Below are positions 53,167-64,000 of a DNA stretch of 64,000 nt, piece by piece. Below the pieces are notes generated by a model. The model was not told the origin of the DNA. It did no database searches and worked only from the letters and a program-made list of their open reading frames with translations. Origin of the DNA: Pseudomonas sp. AB6. GTDB taxonomy: Bacteria > Pseudomonadota > Gammaproteobacteria > Pseudomonadales > Pseudomonadaceae. Numbering within the stretch: the first letter of the stretch is position 1; each line of letters begins with the position of its first letter. A program made the position numbers and the translations under genes. The stretch is from the NCBI RefSeq assembly GCF_034314105.1, contig NZ_JAVIWJ010000001.1, positions 3,039,501-3,103,500 on the forward strand, in the 5' to 3' direction.

Positions 53167-54327
53167 ATGCATTTCAAGCCAGCTGTTTCCGTTCTGGTGG
53201 CTGCAATCGCGTTGGCATCACTGCTGAGCGGATGTAATCAAAAGCAAGAGGCGGCGCCTGCCCCACCCCCTCCTCAGGTCGGCGTAGTTACCGTGAAAAC
53301 TCAGACTTACACCCAGACAACCGATCTTCCGGGGCGAACGACTGCGTTTCGCATCGCCGAAGTTCGTCCCCAAGTCAATGGCATCATTCTCAAGCGATTG
53401 TTCACTGAAGGCGGCGACGTCAAAGCGGGTGATCAGCTCTACCAGATCGATCCAGCTATCTACGAAGCTACAGCTACCAGCGCCAAGGCGACTTTACAGT
53501 CGGCCAAGTCGTTGTCTGATCGCTACAAGCAGTTGGTCAACGAGCAAGCTGTAAGCCGTCAAGAATTCGACACGGCGCGGGCCAGCAGCCTTGAAGCCCA
53601 GGCAGCCTTGCAAACCGCCGAAATTAACCTGCGCTACACCAAGGTACTTGCACCTATTTCGGGTCGCATTGGTCGCTCTGCCGTGACTGAAGGTGCGTTG
53701 GTTAACAATGCCCAGACCAATGCCATGGCGGTGATTCAACAACTTGACCCGATCTACGTCGATGTTACCCAGTCGTCCGCAGACCTGCTGGCACTGCGTC
53801 GTCAACTGGATAGCGGCAAATTGCAAAAAGCCGGTGATAACGCTGCCAAGGTCAAATTGACTCTGGAAGACAACAGCGCCTACCCACTTGAAGGCAAACT
53901 GGAATTCTCAGAAGTATCGGTCGACCAGACCACTGGTTCCGTAACCCTGCGCGCCAAGTTCCCTAACCCCAAACACACATTGCTGCCGGGTATGTTCGTC
54001 CATGCACAATTGCAGGCGGGCATAAACTCGGCAGCCATTCTGGTACCACAACAGGGCATAACCCGTGATTTAAAAGGCTCCCCAACAGCGCTGATCGTTA
54101 ACGCGGACAACAAAGTTGAACTGCGTCAGCTCACGGCCTCGACGACTGCGGGCAGCCAGTGGTTGATTGACAGTGGCCTTAAAGTGGGTGATCGAGTAAT
54201 TACCGAAGGCCTTCAGTACGTCAAGCCTGGCGTGGAAGTCAAAGCAACTGAGGCAACTAACGTCGCCCCTGCTAACCCGGCACCTGCACCGGCCACTGAT
54301 AAAGCCGCGAGCAGTAAAGGGGAGTAA
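53167..54327 (+). CDS. ttgA: RND efflux periplasmic adaptor lipoprotein
   Basis: 386 residues. Lipoprotein signal with lipobox LLSGC (Cys about residue 23). The membrane-fusion-protein order is visible: [20 protein letters not shown], a lipoyl half-motif around [20 protein letters not shown], a coiled-coil hairpin (about 100-170, [20 protein letters not shown]), the second lipoyl half [10 protein letters not shown], and a beta-barrel. It links the inner-membrane pump with the outer-membrane channel. First gene of ttgABC, preceded by GAGGATC. Equivalent to MexA. Confidence 0.94.
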   Translation: MHFKPAVSVLVAAIALASLLSGCNQKQEAAPAPPPPQVGVVTVKTQTYTQTTDLPGRTTAFRIAEVRPQVNGIILKRLFTEGGDVKAGDQLYQIDPAIYEATATSAKATLQSAKSLSDRYKQLVNEQAVSRQEFDTARASSLEAQAALQTAEINLRYTKVLAPISGRIGRSAVTEGALVNNAQTNAMAVIQQLDPIYVDVTQSSADLLALRRQLDSGKLQKAGDNAAKVKLTLEDNSAYPLEGKLEFSEVSVDQTTGSVTLRAKFPNPKHTLLPGMFVHAQLQAGINSAAILVPQQGITRDLKGSPTALIVNADNKVELRQLTASTTAGSQWLIDSGLKVGDRVITEGLQYVKPGVEVKATEATNVAPANPAPAPATDKAASSKGE

Positions 54328-54329
54328 TC

Positions 54330-57300
54330 ATGTCGAAATTTTTTATCGACCGACCAATTTTCGCATGGGTGATCGCCCTGATGATCATGTTGATCGGGGC
54401 ATTGGCCATTGCCAAACTGCCGATCAACCAATACCCAGCCATTGCACCACCCGCGATCGCGATTTCGGTAACTTACCCAGGCGCCTCTGCGCAAACCGTG
54501 CAAGACACCGTGGTTCAGGTAATCGAACAGCAGCTCAACGGTATTGATAATCTACGTTATGTCGGCTCAGAGAGTAACTCTGACGGCAGCATGACCATCA
54601 CCGCGACATTCAACCAGGGCACCAACCCGGACATCGCTCAAGTTCAAGTGCAGAACAAGTTGAACCTGGCGACGCCCTTGCTTCCACAAGAAGTGCAGCA
54701 ACAGGGTATTCGTGTAACCAAGGCCGTGAGAAACTTTCTGCTTGTTATAGGCTTGGTCTCTGACGACGGCAGTATGACCAGGGACGACCTGGCCAATTAC
54801 ATTGTTTCCAATATGCAGGACCCTATTTCGCGGACCTCCGGGGTCGGTGACTTCCAGGTTTTCGGTGCCCAGTACGCGATGCGTATCTGGCTTGACCCGG
54901 CTAAACTAAACAACTTCAAACTTACGCCGGTGGATGTATCAGCGGCAGTTGCGGCGCAGAACGTGCAGATTTCGTCGGGTCAAATCGGCGGCCTTCCAGC
55001 ACTCCCCGGTCAGCAACTAAACGCTACGATCATCGGCAAAACCCGTCTGCAAACCGCTGAGCAGTTCAAGAACATCCTGCTCAAAGTCAACCTCGATGGT
55101 TCGCAGGTTCGGTTGAGCGATGTTGCCGATGTCGCCCTTGGCGGAGAAAACTACAGCGTCAGCGCGCAATTCAACGGAAAACCTGCCTCTGGTCTGGCCA
55201 TCAAACTGGCAACGGGCGCCAACGCACTGGATACTTCTAAAGCGATCCGGGCAACGGTTGCTCAGCTCGAACCGTTCTTCCCGCCAGGCATGCGCGCGGT
55301 TTATCCGTATGACACCACACCAGTGATCACCGAATCGATTAACGGGGTTGTTCACACCTTGATTGAGGCGATCGTCCTGGTATTCCTGGTGATGTTCCTG
55401 TTCCTGCAGAACTTGCGCGCCACGCTCATTACCACCATGACCATCCCGGTCGTGCTGCTGGGAACCTTCGGTATCCTTGCAGCCGTCGGTTTCACTATCA
55501 ACACCCTGACCATGTTTGGTGTGGTGTTGGCCATCGGCTTGCTGGTGGACGATGCGATTGTGGTGGTCGAAAACGTCGAGCGGGTCATAGCCGAGGAGCA
55601 TCTCTCGCCCAGAGACGCCACCGTAAAATCCATGGGCCAAATCCAGGGTGCATTGGTGGGTATCGCGATGGTGTTGTCGGCGGTTCTGCTGCCGATGGCA
55701 TTCTTTGGCGGCTCTACCGGTGTGATCTATCGGCAGTTCTCGATCACTATTGTGTCAGCCATGGCACTCTCCGTGTTGGTCGCATTGATTTTCACCCCAG
55801 CTCTTTGCGCAACCATGCTGAAGCCGATTGACCCAGAGAAACATGGCCAGCCTAAACGCGGTTTTTTCGGATGGTTCAATCGCACCTTCGACCGCGGCGT
55901 GCTCAGTTACGAGCGCGGTGTCGGCAATATGATCAAGCACAAGATTCCGGCGTTTTTGGTCTATGCGCTAATTTTGGCTGGCATGATCTGGATGTTCACC
56001 CGCATCCCGAGCGCATTCCTCCCTGAAGAAGACCAAGGGGTCATTTTCGCCCAGGTCCAAACCCCGGCAGGCTCAACGGCAGAACGTACTCAGGTCGTTC
56101 TCGACAAAATGCGCTCCTACTTGCTCGACTCCGAATCGTCATCGGTGCAATCGGTGTTCACCGTCAACGGCTTCAACTTTGCCGGCCGCGGTCAAAGCTC
56201 CGGCTTGGCATTTATCCTGTTGAAGCCTTGGAATGAGCGTCCAGGGTCCGCAAACACTGTGTTCGAACTGGCCAAGCGTGCTCAGGCACACTTCTTCAGC
56301 TTCCGGGACTCGATGACCTTCGCCGTCGTTCCTCCATCGGTTCTTGAACTGGGGAACGCGACCGGCTTCGACTTCTATCTCCAGGACCAGGGCGGCGTGG
56401 GCCATACCAAATTAATGGAAGCACGCGGACAGTTCCTCGGTCTGGCGGCCAAGAGCAAAATCCTGGCAGGTGTCCGGCCCAACGGTTTGAACGATGAGCC
56501 GCAATACCAATTGGTGATTGACGACGAACGCGCTAACGCCTTGGGCGTGACGATGACGAACATAAACACTACGTTGTCGGTTGCACTCGGTGGCAGCTAC
56601 ATCAATGACTTCATCGACCGCGGCCGAGTCAAGAAAGTGTTCATTATGGGCGAGGCCAGCGCGCGGATGACGCCTGAAGATTTGAAGAAGTGGTACGTAC
56701 GCAGCGCGACCGGCACCATGGTTCCTTTTGCCTCCTTCGCCTCGGGAAGCTGGGTTTACGGCTCACCCAAACTGTCGCGCTATAACGGTGTAACGGCTGA
56801 AGAAATACTCGGTACTCCGGCACCGGGTTACAGCACCGGCCAAGCCATGGATGAGGTTGAACGTCTGGCCAAGCAACTTCCGGCAGGTATCGGCTATTCC
56901 TGGACCGGTCTGTCGTATGAAGAACGCTTGTCTGGTTCCCAGGCGCCGGCGCTGTACGCACTTTCGCTGTTGATTGTGTTTCTGTGCCTAGCGGCCCTGT
57001 ATGAAAGCTGGTCGATTCCGATCGCGGTCATGCTCGTGGTGCCATTGGGGGTCATCGGTGCGTTGATGGCCACCAGTTTGCGAGGGTTGTCCAACGACGT
57101 ATTCTTCAAGGTGGGCTTGTTGGTAACGGTAGGTCTATCGGCGAAAAACGCCATTTTGATCGTCGAGTTCGCAAAGGAATTGCATGAACAAGGTAAGAGC
57201 TATACCGAGGCCGCGATCGAAGCCTGCCGGATGCGTCTACGACCGATTGTGATGACCTCTGCAGCGTTCATCCTCGGCGTGGTCCCGTTGGCGATCTCCA

Positions 57301-57467
57301 CAGGCGCAGGCTCCGGCAGTCAGCACTCGATCGGTACAGGGGTTATCGGAGGGATGATCACGGCGACTGTTCTGGCGATTTTTTGGGTGCCCCTGTTCTT
57401 CGTTTCGGTATCGTCGCTGTTCAAGAGCAAACCGAAAAAAATTCCACACGATGAGGCGAGCCAATGA
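54330..57467 (+). CDS. ttgB: RND multidrug efflux pump, inner-membrane transporter (HAE1)
   Basis: 1045 residues with 12 membrane helices and two large periplasmic loops. The N-terminus [20 protein letters not shown] is diagnostic for MexB/TtgB/AcrB. The proton-relay Asp pair is in [17 protein letters not shown] near residue 407. The central [18 protein letters not shown] and SALFKS-like ends agree. It extrudes antibiotics, solvents and plant compounds using the proton gradient. It starts 2 bases after ttgA and overlaps ttgC by 4 bases. Confidence 0.95.
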   Translation: MSKFFIDRPIFAWVIALMIMLIGALAIAKLPINQYPAIAPPAIAISVTYPGASAQTVQDTVVQVIEQQLNGIDNLRYVGSESNSDGSMTITATFNQGTNPDIAQVQVQNKLNLATPLLPQEVQQQGIRVTKAVRNFLLVIGLVSDDGSMTRDDLANYIVSNMQDPISRTSGVGDFQVFGAQYAMRIWLDPAKLNNFKLTPVDVSAAVAAQNVQISSGQIGGLPALPGQQLNATIIGKTRLQTAEQFKNILLKVNLDGSQVRLSDVADVALGGENYSVSAQFNGKPASGLAIKLATGANALDTSKAIRATVAQLEPFFPPGMRAVYPYDTTPVITESINGVVHTLIEAIVLVFLVMFLFLQNLRATLITTMTIPVVLLGTFGILAAVGFTINTLTMFGVVLAIGLLVDDAIVVVENVERVIAEEHLSPRDATVKSMGQIQGALVGIAMVLSAVLLPMAFFGGSTGVIYRQFSITIVSAMALSVLVALIFTPALCATMLKPIDPEKHGQPKRGFFGWFNRTFDRGVLSYERGVGNMIKHKIPAFLVYALILAGMIWMFTRIPSAFLPEEDQGVIFAQVQTPAGSTAERTQVVLDKMRSYLLDSESSSVQSVFTVNGFNFAGRGQSSGLAFILLKPWNERPGSANTVFELAKRAQAHFFSFRDSMTFAVVPPSVLELGNATGFDFYLQDQGGVGHTKLMEARGQFLGLAAKSKILAGVRPNGLNDEPQYQLVIDDERANALGVTMTNINTTLSVALGGSYINDFIDRGRVKKVFIMGEASARMTPEDLKKWYVRSATGTMVPFASFASGSWVYGSPKLSRYNGVTAEEILGTPAPGYSTGQAMDEVERLAKQLPAGIGYSWTGLSYEERLSGSQAPALYALSLLIVFLCLAALYESWSIPIAVMLVVPLGVIGALMATSLRGLSNDVFFKVGLLVTVGLSAKNAILIVEFAKELHEQGKSYTEAAIEACRMRLRPIVMTSAAFILGVVPLAISTGAGSGSQHSIGTGVIGGMITATVLAIFWVPLFFVSVSSLFKSKPKKIPHDEASQ

Positions 57468-58927
57468 GCAAGTCCTTGATCTCGCTGGCAGTCACTGCGT
57501 TCATTCTTAGCGGCTGCTCGTTGATTCCTAATTACATGCAGCCTGCAGTACCTGTCGCGGCGCAATACCCGCAGGGTGCTGCCTATTCGCCAAATGAATC
57601 AGCAAATGTCGCAGCGGCCGAACAAGGCTGGCGGCAGTTCTTTAAGGATCAGGCTCTGCAACAACTGATCCAGACTGCACTGGTCAATAACCGTGATCTG
57701 CGTGTCGCGGCGCTGAACATAGACGGTTATCGCGCGCAATATCGCATTCAGCGCGCAGACCTATATCCGGCAATTTCGGCCGACGGAAGCGCCTCTCGTA
57801 CGCGAACTCCTGCAGATTTATCAAGGACCGGAACAGCTGCTGTAGGCGGTCAGTATTCAGCAACGTTGGGCCTCAGCGCTTACGAACTGGATCTGTTTGG
57901 TCGCATTCGCAGCCTTAGTCAGCAAGCACTTGAGACGTATTTTTCCAGTGAGGAAGCCCGCCGTAGCACGCAGATCAGCTTGGTGGCCAACGTAGCCAAC
58001 GCCTACCTGACCTGGGTTGCTGACCAGGAACAACTCAAGCTGACTCAAGACACACTTAAGGCGTTCGAGCAGAGCTATAAGCTTACCTTGCGCACTAGCG
58101 AAGTCGGAGTATCGTCGGCGCTCGACTTGGCGCAATCGCGCACTTCAGTCGAAGGCGCTCGTGTCAAGCTTGCGCAATATCAACGTCTGGTTGCGCAAGA
58201 TGTGAACAGCCTGACGCTGCTATTGGGTACCGGGTTGCCCGCCAATCTGCCAGCGAACCAACCCCTCGCTAGCGATATTCTTGCGCAAATGCCAGCAGGC
58301 TTACCGTCGGACTTGTTGCAGCGTCGCCCCGACATCCTTGAGGCGGAACATCAGCTCAAAGCGGCCAACGCTAATATCGGCGCGGCAAGAGCAGCGTTCT
58401 TCCCAAGCATCAGCCTGACGGCCAGCGCCGGTACTGGCAGCGCGGACTTGTCGGGTCTGTTCAAGGGTGGGTCGGGTACTTGGTTGTTCCAGCCGCAAAT
58501 CAGCCTGCCTATATTCAACGCAGGCAGTCTACGTGCAAGCTTGGACTACTCGAAGATTCAAAAAGACATTGGCGTCGCCAACTACGAGAAAACGATTCAG
58601 ACAGCGTTCCAAGAAGTCTCTGACGGCTTGGCATCACGCCAAACCTACAACGAGCAACTTCAAGCACAACGCGATCTGGTCACCGCTAACCGGGACTACT
58701 ACCGTTTGGCTGAACGTCGTTATCGCATCGGTATCGACAGCAACCTGACGTTCCTTGATGCCCAGCGCCAGTTGTTTTCTGCGCAGCAATCGTTGATCAG
58801 TGACCGTCTCTCGCAGCTGACCAGCGAAGTTAATCTGTACAAAGCCTTAGGTGGCGGTTGGTACGAACAAACCGCTAACCAAAACAAACCCACTACAGGC
58901 GACGTTCCAGAAACCAGACTCTTCTAG
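57464..58927 (+). CDS. ttgC: RND efflux outer-membrane channel lipoprotein
   Basis: 487 residues. Lipobox ILSGC near residue 18. The OprM/TolC fold is shown by repeated helical hairpins: [59 protein letters not shown], and in the second half [20 protein letters not shown]. It completes the tripartite pump as the exit duct. The start overlaps ttgB (ATGA). An intrinsic terminator follows 14 bases after the stop. Equivalent to OprM. Confidence 0.94.
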   Translation: MSKSLISLAVTAFILSGCSLIPNYMQPAVPVAAQYPQGAAYSPNESANVAAAEQGWRQFFKDQALQQLIQTALVNNRDLRVAALNIDGYRAQYRIQRADLYPAISADGSASRTRTPADLSRTGTAAVGGQYSATLGLSAYELDLFGRIRSLSQQALETYFSSEEARRSTQISLVANVANAYLTWVADQEQLKLTQDTLKAFEQSYKLTLRTSEVGVSSALDLAQSRTSVEGARVKLAQYQRLVAQDVNSLTLLLGTGLPANLPANQPLASDILAQMPAGLPSDLLQRRPDILEAEHQLKAANANIGAARAAFFPSISLTASAGTGSADLSGLFKGGSGTWLFQPQISLPIFNAGSLRASLDYSKIQKDIGVANYEKTIQTAFQEVSDGLASRQTYNEQLQAQRDLVTANRDYYRLAERRYRIGIDSNLTFLDAQRQLFSAQQSLISDRLSQLTSEVNLYKALGGGWYEQTANQNKPTTGDVPETRLF

Positions 58928-58941
58928 TTTCGACTGCGCAT

Positions 58942-58971
58942 AAAAAACCCACCGTTTGGTGGGTTTTTTTT
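58942..58971 (+). terminator. Rho-independent terminator of ttgABC
   Basis: AAAAAACCCACC (58942-58953), loop GTTT, GGTGGG then eight T (58964-58971). Strong stem with A-tract and T-tract, so it could work in both directions for the convergent pca operon as well. Confidence 0.95.
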
Positions 58972-59103
58972 CATCCTGAACCCGTTATGCCGATTCGGTA
59001 ACCGGCGGGCGCGGAATTACCGAATGGGGCATTGAGTCAGGAACCCTCAGCGCTGTTGCCGCAAAAACCGCGGTACTAATTGCACCCGGATCAATCTTGA
59101 AAC

Positions 59104-59892
59104 TCAACCTAACAAAAACTCCCGTACATGACTGGTGAACACATCCCCCGCTTCGATGTTGGAAAGATGCGCTGCGTGAACTTCTTCGAGCAAAGAGTAC
59201 GGAATGTGCTCGTTGAGAAATCGCCCGCCTGCAGGTGGCGTTACCGGGTCCAGGATGCCTGAGATCACCAATGTCGGCGCGCTGATCGAACCTAACTGAT
59301 CACTGAAATCCGCGTCACGCACAGCAGCGCAGCAAGCGACATAACCTTCCGGCGAGGAGGCAGCGAGCATGTCGGTGATGGGCGTTACCTTTTCCGGGTA
59401 GGCATCCTCAAATCCCGGGGTAAACCAGCGTGCGACGGACTCGTCACGCAAGGCGGCCATGGCCGATCCGCCATCACGCTGTATGGTTGCAATGCGCGAT
59501 TCCCACATCTGCGGGCCGCCAATTTTCGCGGCGGTATTGCACAGCACAAGTTTGCGCAAGCGTTCGTTGGCATGAATCCCCAGCCACTGCCCGATCAGCC
59601 CGCCCATGGATATGCCGCAAAAATGCGCTTGGGGGATCGACAGTCCGTCGAGCAACGTCAACACATCAATAGCTAATTGCCTGATGCTATAGGGCCCGGG
59701 GGTGACCAGCGAGCGTCCGTGCCCACGGGTGTCGTAGCGCAGCACCCGAAAGTACTTGATGAAGGTTGGCATCTGGGTGTCCCACATCTGCAGATTTGTG
59801 CCCAAGGAATTGGATAACACCAGTACCGGTGCGCCTTCTGGACCTTCGAGTTGGTAATGCAAATCACCGTCGGCGAGTTGTAAAAATCCCAT
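59104..59892 (-). CDS. pcaD: 3-oxoadipate enol-lactonase
   Basis: 262 residues, alpha/beta-hydrolase. Motifs: SNSLGTNLQMWD near the start, RYDTRGHGRSLV, nucleophile elbow CGISMGGLIGQWLG (Ser about 95), and HAAHLSNIEAGD with the catalytic His near the end. These match PcaD, which opens beta-ketoadipate enol-lactone to beta-ketoadipate. It is the last pca gene here. Typically pcaB precedes and pcaC follows it; neither is present in this position. GAGGGAGG upstream gives a strong ribosome site. Confidence 0.93.
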   Translation of the reverse strand: MGFLQLADGDLHYQLEGPEGAPVLVLSNSLGTNLQMWDTQMPTFIKYFRVLRYDTRGHGRSLVTPGPYSIRQLAIDVLTLLDGLSIPQAHFCGISMGGLIGQWLGIHANERLRKLVLCNTAAKIGGPQMWESRIATIQRDGGSAMAALRDESVARWFTPGFEDAYPEKVTPITDMLAASSPEGYVACCAAVRDADFSDQLGSISAPTLVISGILDPVTPPAGGRFLNEHIPYSLLEEVHAAHLSNIEAGDVFTSHVREFLLG

Positions 59893-59908
59893 AGCGGCCT
59901 CCCTCGGA

Positions 59909-59959
59909 CACTTCGTTAGAACCCAGTGTCTTAATGACGCGCGCCCGGACGAGCGCGCG
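59909..59959 (-). other. Two hairpins in the pcaT-pcaD gap
   Basis: GACACT (59909-59914 area) pairs with AGTGTC 12 bases later, and CGCGCGC (59938-59944) pairs with GCGCGCG (59953-59959) around 8 bases. Neither is followed by a T-run on the minus strand. They occupy the 75-base gap where pcaB would often lie and may mark a rearrangement scar or an mRNA-stability element. Confidence 0.45.
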
Positions 59960-59967
59960 CAGATAGA

Positions 59968-61281
59968 TCAATGGTCGTGATGCAGATACACCGGCTGTTT
60001 AGGCAGTCGCAAGCTGAACAGAAATGCGACCGCCATCATGACCGTCACGTACCAATAAAAGTTGCTCTCCATGCCCTGATTTTTCAGTGAAAGCGCGACA
60101 AATTCCGCTGAGCCGCCGAAAATAGCATTAGCGACTGCATAAGCAAGCCCAACACCTAACGCACGAATTTTTGGCGGAAACATCTCCGCTTTCACCAGGC
60201 CACTGATCGAGGTATAGAAGCTGACAATCGCCAGCGCAAAGGTAATCAGCAAGAAGGCTATGAATGGATTGGTGGTGGTTTTCAGGGTCATCAGGATCGG
60301 TACAGTGCATAGGGTGCCGAGCGCACCGAACCATAACATCGAATTACGACGGCCGATTTTGTCCGCTAACATGCCGAACAATGGTTGCATGCACATATAG
60401 AGGAACAACACACAGGTCATGATGTAGCTGGCGGTTTTCGGGGTCATGCCGCCCGTGTTCACCAGGTATTTCTGCATGTACGTGGTAAAGGTGTAGAAAA
60501 TCAGCGAGCCACCGGCCGTGTAGCCCAGTACGGTAATGAATGCTGCTTTATGATCGCGAAACAAGGCCGAGATACTGCCGGCATCTTTATCATTACGCAT
60601 TTCTGCGCTGCTGGTTTCTTTAAGCGAGCGGCGCAAGAACAATGAAATCAATGCAGCAATGGCACCAATCACAAACGGAATTCGCCAGCCGTAAGCCTTC
60701 AGCTCACTAGAGTCGAGGAACTGTTGCAGGATCACCACCGTCAACACCGCCAACAATTGGCCGCCAATCAGAGTTACATACTGGAATGATCCGAAAAAGC
60801 CACGCTGCCCTCTAAGGGCAATTTCGCTCATGTAGGTCGCCGTAGTGCCGTACTCACCGCCGACGGACAAGCCTTGAAACAGCCGAGCCACCAACAACAG
60901 CGCGGGTGCCCAAGCGCCAATCGAGGCATAGGTTGGCAGGCAGGCAATGACCAACGAACCACCACACATCATCAGTACTGAAATCATCATCGAGTTTTTG
61001 CGGCCATGCTTGTCGGCCACTCGACCAAACAACCAGCCACCAATCGGACGCATCAAGAAGCCCGCAGCAAACACACCTGCTGTGTTGAGCAGTTGAACAG
61101 TCGGATCGTCAGAAGGGAAAAACGCAGGCGCAAAATAGATCGCGCAAAAGGCATACACGTAGAAATCGAACCACTCAACCAGGTTGCCCGAAGAGGCACC
61201 GACGATGGCGAAGATCCGCTTTTTGCGTTCTTCCGGGGTGTAATGTGCAGGCTCGGGTATAGCTGTAGTTGTTATTGTCAT
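59968..61281 (-). CDS. pcaT: MHS-family MFS transporter, probable beta-ketoadipate/dicarboxylate permease
   Basis: 437 residues with 12 membrane helices and MHS signatures: [38 protein letters not shown] and [20 protein letters not shown]. Closely related to the alpha-ketoglutarate permease elsewhere in this window. Its place between pcaF and pcaD is that of pcaT, the beta-ketoadipate carrier of P. putida. The start at 61281 ([14 protein letters not shown]) is preferred over 61305 by the family alignment and a GAG-rich site upstream. The carried substrate is inferred from context. Confidence 0.82.
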   Translation of the reverse strand: MTITTTAIPEPAHYTPEERKKRIFAIVGASSGNLVEWFDFYVYAFCAIYFAPAFFPSDDPTVQLLNTAGVFAAGFLMRPIGGWLFGRVADKHGRKNSMMISVLMMCGGSLVIACLPTYASIGAWAPALLLVARLFQGLSVGGEYGTTATYMSEIALRGQRGFFGSFQYVTLIGGQLLAVLTVVILQQFLDSSELKAYGWRIPFVIGAIAALISLFLRRSLKETSSAEMRNDKDAGSISALFRDHKAAFITVLGYTAGGSLIFYTFTTYMQKYLVNTGGMTPKTASYIMTCVLFLYMCMQPLFGMLADKIGRRNSMLWFGALGTLCTVPILMTLKTTTNPFIAFLLITFALAIVSFYTSISGLVKAEMFPPKIRALGVGLAYAVANAIFGGSAEFVALSLKNQGMESNFYWYVTVMMAVAFLFSLRLPKQPVYLHHDH

Positions 61282-61419
61282 TAGTAGCTCACTCTGAGGG
61301 GTCACGGCCCCATTCTAGACATATTCTGTTACCGACCCACGCCCCAAAACACATTCATCCAGAACTAGTTGCTCCTTAATTGAAGCAGGCCAGATTTTGG
61401 ATGTTCGCCGAGGCAGTAG

Positions 61420-62622
61420 TCAGACGCGCTCGATGGCTAGCGCCAGCCCTTGGCCGACCCCCACACACATCGTTGCAAGGGCTTTATGGCCGCCGGTTTT
61501 TTCCAGCTGATGTAGCGCTGTCAGCACTAGGCGCGCGCCGCTCATGCCCAGTGGATGACCCAACGCAATAGCTCCGCCGTTTGGATTAACGTGCGGTGCG
61601 TCGTCGGCAATGCCCAATTCACGTAACACCGCCAGCCCTTGGCTGGCGAACGCCTCGTTGAGTTCTATGACATCGAAATCGGTAACTGACAGCCCTAGAC
61701 GCTCGACCAATTTGCGAACAGCGGGCACCGGGCCAATGCCCATAACCCGAGGGGCGACTGCCGCGCTGGCCATGCCCAAGACACGGGCACGTGCGGTTAA
61801 TCCGTGTTTTTTTACTGCGTCGGCAGAGGCCAGAATCATTGCTGCCGCGCCATCGTTAACGCCAGATGCATTACCCGCCGTAACGGTTTTGTCAGCGCCA
61901 TTGATGGGGTTGAGTTTGCCCAACCTTTCAAGGCTGGTATCGGCACGAGGATGCTCATCCTGCGACACAACCGTTTCACCTTTTTTATGGACGATACGCA
62001 CCGGCACTATTTCTTCGTCGAAAAACCCCGCCGCCTGAGCGATAGCTGCTTTTTGCTGGCTGCGTAACGCGAAGGCGTCTTGATCGGCGCGGGAGATTGC
62101 GAAATCCTCGGCCACGTTATCGCCGGTCTGTGGCATTGAGTCGACACCGTATCGAGCCTTCATTAGCGGATTGATAAAGCGCCAGCCAATCGTGGTGTCT
62201 TCCAATTTCATGTCACGAGAGAACGCCGCATCCGCTTTGCCCATGACGAAGGGCGCCCTGGACATCGACTCGACACCGCCCGCAATCGCAAGCTCCATCT
62301 CACCGCTGGCGATGGCTCGGAACGCACTGCCAACAGCGTCCATCCCAGACGCGCAAAGTCGGTTAAGCGTGACGCCAGGAACACTCTCCGGCAAGCCCGC
62401 CAGCAAAGCAGCCATTCGCGCCACGTTGCGGTTATCTTCGCCGGCTTGGTTAGCACAACCGAAAAACACTTCATCAACCTGTCGCCAGTCCACAGATGGG
62501 TTGCGCTCCATCAGCGCCTTGATCGGTACAGCGGCTAAATTGTCAGCACGCACCGTTGCAAGGCCCCCGCCGAATCGGCCGATGGGCGTACGAATCGCAT
62601 CACAAATATAAACGTCACGCAT
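61420..62622 (-). CDS. pcaF: 3-oxoadipyl-CoA thiolase
   Basis: 400 residues. The N-terminus MRDVYICDAIRTPIGRFGGG, the nucleophilic Cys in LNRLCASGMDAV near residue 90, NEAFASQGLAVL, the His of GGAIALGHPLGMSGAR and the second Cys of ATMCVGVGQG define a degradative thiolase of the PcaF type. It cleaves beta-ketoadipyl-CoA to succinyl-CoA and acetyl-CoA. The start shares one base with the pcaJ stop (TAATG), showing coupled expression. Confidence 0.96.
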   Translation of the reverse strand: MRDVYICDAIRTPIGRFGGGLATVRADNLAAVPIKALMERNPSVDWRQVDEVFFGCANQAGEDNRNVARMAALLAGLPESVPGVTLNRLCASGMDAVGSAFRAIASGEMELAIAGGVESMSRAPFVMGKADAAFSRDMKLEDTTIGWRFINPLMKARYGVDSMPQTGDNVAEDFAISRADQDAFALRSQQKAAIAQAAGFFDEEIVPVRIVHKKGETVVSQDEHPRADTSLERLGKLNPINGADKTVTAGNASGVNDGAAAMILASADAVKKHGLTARARVLGMASAAVAPRVMGIGPVPAVRKLVERLGLSVTDFDVIELNEAFASQGLAVLRELGIADDAPHVNPNGGAIALGHPLGMSGARLVLTALHQLEKTGGHKALATMCVGVGQGLALAIERV

Positions 62623-63401
62623 TATGCTTCTCCCGGCGTCTGGCCGTGAGCGGCAGCGGTTCGCGCCTCCAGATCACGCAGGGCGGTTAATTCGACGTTG
62701 GAAGGAACATCAGAAATTACGACGCTCTGGGCAAAGCGCACGTCCCAACCGGTGGCTGCAATCACCTGCTCCCGGGTGACGCCTGGGTGCAGCGTGGTGA
62801 CCACGAATTCATGGGTAACAAGTTCGGGCTCCATGATGCACAGGTCAGTAATGATGCCGACGGGGCCGGCGCCCGGCAGCCCCAGTTTTTTGCGCGAATC
62901 ACCACCTTCGCCGTGACCGACAGAGGTGATGAAGTCGAGCTTGTTAACGAACGCTCGTGCCGACTGTTTGAGAATGATCAACACCGATTTCGCCGAACCG
63001 GCAATCTCCGGTGCCCCGCCCGCTCCCGGCAAGCGTACTTTCGGATGGTAATAGTCGCCGACCACCGTGGTGTTGATGTTGCCGAAGCGGTCGACTTGAG
63101 CCGCGCCTAGAAAACCGACGTCGACTCGGCCGCCTTGCAGCCAATAACGAAAAATCTCGCTTGTGGAGACGACGGTATCAGCGGTTTCCGCCAATTCCCC
63201 GTCACCGATCGACAACGGCAGAACGCTGGGCTTGGCGCCAATCGGGCCGGACTCATAAATCAGTACAACGTCTGGCGCAGAAGTAAGCCGGGCCAGGTTT
63301 GCCGCCTTGGACGGCAGACCAATACCCACGAAGCATACTGAACCATTTCTCAATCGACGGGCCGCAGCGACAGTCATCATTTCATTGGTCGTGTAAGTCA
63401 T
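62622..63401 (-). CDS. pcaJ: 3-oxoadipate CoA-transferase subunit B
   Basis: 259 residues of CoA-transferase family I. The conserved active-site glutamate is in VVLIYESGPIGAKP near residue 50 and the ending IITDLCIMEPELVTHEFVVT (in parts) is typical of B subunits. It transfers CoA from succinyl-CoA to beta-ketoadipate with PcaI. Start overlaps the PcaI stop (ATGA) and its own stop overlaps the pcaF start. Confidence 0.95.
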   Translation of the reverse strand: MTYTTNEMMTVAAARRLRNGSVCFVGIGLPSKAANLARLTSAPDVVLIYESGPIGAKPSVLPLSIGDGELAETADTVVSTSEIFRYWLQGGRVDVGFLGAAQVDRFGNINTTVVGDYYHPKVRLPGAGGAPEIAGSAKSVLIILKQSARAFVNKLDFITSVGHGEGGDSRKKLGLPGAGPVGIITDLCIMEPELVTHEFVVTTLHPGVTREQVIAATGWDVRFAQSVVISDVPSNVELTALRDLEARTAAAHGQTPGEA

Positions 63402-64000
63402 GACTTTGTCCCTGGTGCACCGGCCAACCGGGCTTTGAATTCATCGAAGTCAGCGGTGCCATGAATGTAATCAGCGATCCACGCACTAAAGCTTTCACGG
63501 TCTCGAGCAATGGCGTCCCACGCTTGGTAGAAACGATTATCCCGCTCGTAGTAACCATGCGCGTAGGACGGATGCGCACCTCCCGGTACCAGACACACCG
63601 CGCTCAAGGCCCAAGTGGGTAATACGCAAGCGTTCATTGGCGCATTCAGGTTGTCGACGATCTCTTCGACGGTGACGATGCAGCGCTTGGCCGCCAACGC
63701 CGCTTCTTTTTGCACGCCGAGAATGCCCCACAGCAGCACGTTTCCTTTGCGGTCGGCCTTCTGCGCGTGAATCACAGTGACGTCAGGACGCACCGCCGGA
63801 ACTGCCGCCAATACCTCACCGGTAAAGGGGCAGGTCACGGTTTTGATATAACGATTCACCTTCGGCAAATCCGATCCAGCATAAGCTCGGAGCACTGCAA
63901 ACGGCAGACCGGAGGCGCCCGCAACATAGGCGTTAGCAAGGTCGGCGTGGCTGTGCTCCTCAATCTCAAGCTCATGTGGCCATTGTTTCTCGACCGCGTC
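63398..64000 (-). CDS. pcaI: 3-oxoadipate CoA-transferase subunit A (N-terminus outside the window)
   Basis: The visible part is 200 codons, running off the right edge in frame at 64000. It begins (in the window) DAVEKQWPHELEIEEHSHAD and has AYVAGASGLPFAVLRAY, TGEVLAAVPAVRPDVTVIHA and the PSYAHGYYERDN segment characteristic of PcaI. It lacks about 80-85 N-terminal residues compared with a full subunit of about 285. It is the first of the pca genes seen, and would be co-expressed with pcaJ and pcaF. Confidence 0.94.
   Translation of the reverse strand, partial: DAVEKQWPHELEIEEHSHADLANAYVAGASGLPFAVLRAYAGSDLPKVNRYIKTVTCPFTGEVLAAVPAVRPDVTVIHAQKADRKGNVLLWGILGVQKEAALAAKRCIVTVEEIVDNLNAPMNACVLPTWALSAVCLVPGGAHPSYAHGYYERDNRFYQAWDAIARDRESFSAWIADYIHGTADFDEFKARLAGAPGTKS

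Overview
The window looks like a chromosomal segment of a Pseudomonas, most likely from the fluorescens/putida/syringae side of the genus. The evidence is a PhaG-type transacylase, a TtgR/TtgABC efflux locus with its conserved operator, a pca (beta-ketoadipate) cluster, REP-type repeats, RpoN-type promoters and uniformly high-GC Pseudomonas-like genes. No phage, transposase, integrase, CRISPR array or rRNA was seen. One tRNA is present, tRNA-Gly(CCC).

Left part (1-13.3 kb): the tail of a TctC-type solute-binding protein, uracil-DNA glycosylase, a 3-hydroxyisobutyryl-CoA hydrolase-like enzyme and two small envelope proteins. A complete guanidine assimilation operon follows. It has a sigma-54 type promoter, a strong inverted repeat and a guanidine-I (ykkC) riboswitch, then an ABC importer (binding protein, permease, ATPase), two DUF1989 carboxyguanidine deiminase subunits, a 1213-residue biotin carboxylase of the urea/guanidine carboxylase type, and allophanate hydrolase. 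Together they would import guanidine, carboxylate it, deiminate carboxyguanidine to allophanate and release ammonia.

Middle part (13.3-34.3 kb): a large DUF6543/Stv-like toxin-type protein, a GGDEF relic, a CWC protein, an RsuA-type pseudouridine synthase, PhaG, tRNA-Gly, a gutted Fe-alcohol dehydrogenase, a SIR2-like DUF4917 protein, an EamA exporter, a methyltransferase, a LemA/TPM operon and a secreted GH3 beta-glucosidase. A two-component system of the DctBD/MifSR type comes next, followed by the alpha-ketoglutarate permease it probably controls through a sigma-54 promoter. Last is a small secreted protein made of six 13-residue repeats, with a decayed relative just upstream.

The 34-45.6 kb stretch holds a flavin reductase-like protein and a minus-strand catabolic cluster: an AruI-like ThDP decarboxylase, an aldehyde dehydrogenase and a polyamine-type ABC transporter, with a divergent LysR regulator. 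An NmrA-like oxidoreductase and its divergent LysR gene follow. From 45.7 to 52 kb the content looks accessory: a small membrane protein, a DHA2-type exporter, a periplasmic double-Cache protein, a small secreted protein, a tandemly duplicated unknown gene (second copy frameshifted) and a convergent type VI immunity (DUF3396) gene. The window closes with ttgR/ttgABC and a pca operon (pcaI-J-F-T-D) that lacks pcaB and pcaC at the positions where they often sit.

All functional calls come from reading motifs and recalling families. No database search was run.
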